Below are positions 4,734 to 6,287 of a stretch of 6,287 nucleotides of DNA, piece after piece. Location: NCBI GenBank assembly GCA_029256565.1, contig JAQSXQ010000199.1, forward strand, positions 1 through 6,287. Direction: 5' to 3'. The DNA is from Mycobacterium sp. Lineage in GTDB: Bacteria > Actinomycetota > Actinomycetes > Mycobacteriales > Mycobacteriaceae. Each line of letters begins with the position of its first letter. Within the stretch, counting starts at the first letter, position 1. The position numbers and the translations under genes were made by a program. The notes beneath the pieces are model-generated. The model did no database searches, was not told the DNA's origin, and saw only the letters and a list, made by a program, of their open reading frames with translations.

Positions 4734-5288
4734 GTGAGCACCGTAGTTCGAGAAGATCTGGTTCTTTCGCACGCCGTCGTCACCGCGGACGTCGAGACGT
4801 CGTTCGACGACGTCGACATCGCGCAGTGGCTCAAGACGCTACCAACGCACGAGTATCAGCGTTGCGCCCCTGGAGATCACAAGGCGGCTGGCTACACGGT
4901 CGACGACGACGGGACGCCGATGTCGATCAACGTCGAGATGATCGGCACGGGACTGGTTGTTCAGCAGTACCGCTTCGACGTCGCAGAACCCCACTACTGC
5001 AGGATGGTGTCGCTCTCGGACATCCTCACTCCTCGGGGATGGACGACGACACAGGTCATCTGGGAACTCCGCATGGAGCAGCTCGACGGGGACTGGTGCC
5101 GCTACACCAACACGGTGACCTCGCACCCGACCGAGGACTTCCTCGACTTCATCGCCGAGCAGGGACAGACGTTCGACGAGGCGGCGCACGCCCGCCAAGA
5201 CGCATCGGGACGACACTGCCAGGTCGAAACGCCGCTCTACGCGCAGAGCATCGCCCGCGCCGCTGCACGGTCCGTCGCGAACGCTTGA
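4734..5288 (+). CDS. Uncharacterised protein, possible SRPBCC-like fold
   Basis: A 184-residue soluble protein that I do not confidently recognise. It has no signal peptide or membrane segment. The order of predicted elements resembles a helix-grip domain: strand SHAVVTADVETSF (12-24), helix DIAQWLKTL (28-36), strands around EYQRCAPGDHKAAGYTV, SINVEMIGTGLVVQQYRFDV, CRMVSLSDI and TTTQVIWELRMEQLDGDWCRYTNTVTSHP, then a long C-terminal helix from about residue 135. It carries Cys44, Cys89 and Cys122 and several His (39, 49, 87, 131), but no spacing typical of a known metal site. The GTG start at 4734 is supported by AGGAG. The quinone oxidoreductase follows after 27 nt and is very probably co-transcribed, suggesting a shared substrate or product. 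A gene is certain; the fold is a guess. Confidence 0.85.
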   Translation: MSTVVREDLVLSHAVVTADVETSFDDVDIAQWLKTLPTHEYQRCAPGDHKAAGYTVDDDGTPMSINVEMIGTGLVVQQYRFDVAEPHYCRMVSLSDILTPRGWTTTQVIWELRMEQLDGDWCRYTNTVTSHPTEDFLDFIAEQGQTFDEAAHARQDASGRHCQVETPLYAQSIARAAARSVANA

Positions 5289-5315
5289 TCCCGAACCGAT
5301 CGGAGAGGAACCACC

Positions 5316-6287
5316 GTGACATCGGCGATACTGTTCGACCATCCTGGACCGCCTGACGTTCTGCATTGGCGCGCAGTCGATCCCGTGCGGCCCCGTCCAC
5401 ACGAAGTGGTGATCGCCGTGGCAGCTGCCGGAGTCAACAACGCCGATCTCCTCCAACGCCGGGGCCACTACCCGGTCCCGGCGTGGGCGCCACGTCCACT
5501 CGGATTGGAGTGTGCGGGAACGATCGTCGATGCCGGAGCCGACGTGACTGCTTGGAAAGTCGGCGACGAAGTGTGTGCCCTACTCGACGGGGGCGGGTAC
5601 GCCGATCTAGTGGCGGTGCCGGCCGCGCAGGTCATGCCAATTCCCGCGGGGCTCTCGATGATCGAGGCGGCCGCCATACCCGAGGTCGCGGCCACCGTCT
5701 ACTCCAACCTTGCCATGATCGCCGGCCTCACCGCAGGAAAGACCGTTCTGATCCACGGGGCGGGAGGTGGCATCGGTACCTTCGCCATCCAATGGGCCAC
5801 GGTCATCGGAGCACGGGTGATCACCACCGCCGGCACTGAGGCAAAGGCCCGCGCAGGCCTCGGTCTCGGCGCGCAGACGGCGATCGACTATCGCGCCGAG
5901 GACTTCGTCGCGGCGACACTGAGTGCGACCCACGGCCGCGGCGTCGATGCCATCCTCGACGTAGTCGGTTCCGATTACCTCGCGCGAAATGTCGAATGCC
6001 TCGCTCCCGACGGCCGTCTGGTGATCATCGGAGGTTCCACCGAGCCGGTCCTGCTCGACCTGGGTATGTTGATGTCCAAGCGTGCCACCATCTCGGCGAC
6101 GATGCTGCGGGCCCGCCCGTTGGATCAGAAGGCCGACATCATCGCCGGTGTCGTCCGGGACGTGCTCCCCCTATTCGCGGCGGGCGCCATCCGCGTGGTG
6201 GTCGACACGGTCGTTCCCATGGCTGAAGCGGGACGAGCCCACGAACTGGTGGAATCGAAGCGAACCGTTGGCAAGGTGATCCTCGTC
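5316..6287 (+). CDS. NAD(P)H:quinone oxidoreductase, PIG3/zeta-crystallin type MDR, 3' partial
   Basis: An open frame of 324 codons runs to the last base without a stop, so only a few residues should be missing. It belongs to the zinc-free medium-chain dehydrogenase/reductase branch: VAAAGVNNADLLQRRGHYP (35-53) is the PIG3-type active-site motif; LGLECAGTIVDAGADVTAWKVGDEVCALLDGGGYADL follows as in the family; HGAGGGIGTFAIQWA has the dinucleotide loop GAGGGIG at 148-154; the tail ends SKRTVGKVILV, the usual end of these proteins. Such enzymes reduce quinones or enones with NADPH in the cytosol. The GTG at 5316 is chosen because AGAGGA-like sequence lies about 6 nt upstream and the first strand starts at once. 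It is probably in one operon with the gene that ends 27 nt before. Specific substrate unknown. Confidence 0.93.
   Translation, partial: MTSAILFDHPGPPDVLHWRAVDPVRPRPHEVVIAVAAAGVNNADLLQRRGHYPVPAWAPRPLGLECAGTIVDAGADVTAWKVGDEVCALLDGGGYADLVAVPAAQVMPIPAGLSMIEAAAIPEVAATVYSNLAMIAGLTAGKTVLIHGAGGGIGTFAIQWATVIGARVITTAGTEAKARAGLGLGAQTAIDYRAEDFVAATLSATHGRGVDAILDVVGSDYLARNVECLAPDGRLVIIGGSTEPVLLDLGMLMSKRATISATMLRARPLDQKADIIAGVVRDVLPLFAAGAIRVVVDTVVPMAEAGRAHELVESKRTVGKVILV

Noticed and set aside
4389..4834. Minus-strand frames of about 130 residues across the gap after the cupin, containing EPHEPHEPH or RTARTARTA
   Set aside because: The peptide repeats simply reflect the 9-bp DNA repeat; there is no ribosome site and no family resemblance.
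5316..5331. Similarity between GACATCGGCGATACT at the reductase start and GACATCGGTGTTATAG beside operator 2
   Set aside because: Short and inside coding sequence, with no dyad; best explained by chance.

Overview
The window is GC-rich, densely coded DNA that looks like an actinobacterial chromosome, most likely a mycobacterium or a close relative. The basis is codon use with G or C at most third positions, GTG starts, a luciferase-like F420-type oxidoreductase, and a family mix (YceI, SRPBCC, quinone oxidoreductase, TetR) common in Mycobacteriales. No RNA gene, insertion sequence, CRISPR array or phage gene was seen. Species cannot be named from sequence alone.

Layout. (1) Positions 2-1240, + strand: the 3' part of a GMC-family flavoprotein oxidoreductase that enters from the left edge. 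It stops just before the conserved C-terminal block that carries the second catalytic residue, so it is probably decayed or inactive. (2) 1329-2138, +: an LLM-class F420-dependent oxidoreductase. (3) 2164-2628, -: an SRPBCC-domain protein, convergent with the previous gene. (4) 2702-3250, -: a cytoplasmic YceI-family lipocalin-like protein. (5) 3250-3837, -: a TetR-family regulator whose stop codon overlaps the yceI-type start (TAATG). (6) 3838-3962: a divergent control region with three related dyad operators and a recognisable promoter. (7) 3963-4529, +: a single-domain cupin of the quercetinase-like type. (8) 4530-4733: a non-coding gap with a 9-bp tandem repeat. (9) 4734-5288, +: an unrecognised protein with an SRPBCC-like look. 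(10) 5316 to the right edge, +: a PIG3-type NAD(P)H:quinone oxidoreductase, open at its 3' end and almost complete.

How the genes may work together. The clearest unit is the divergent TetR/cupin pair. Operator 2 covers the cupin -35 region, operator 3 covers its predicted start of transcription, and operator 1 covers the -35 region of a likely leaderless tetR-yceI-SRPBCC transcript. This is the architecture of a repressor that controls itself, two small hydrophobic-ligand-binding folds and a putative metal-dependent dioxygenase. Downstream on the cupin side lie an SRPBCC-like protein and a quinone reductase, probably one transcript (27-nt gap). I infer a small-molecule (quinone, phenolic or isoprenoid-like) response module. 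The inducer and substrates cannot be read from the sequence.
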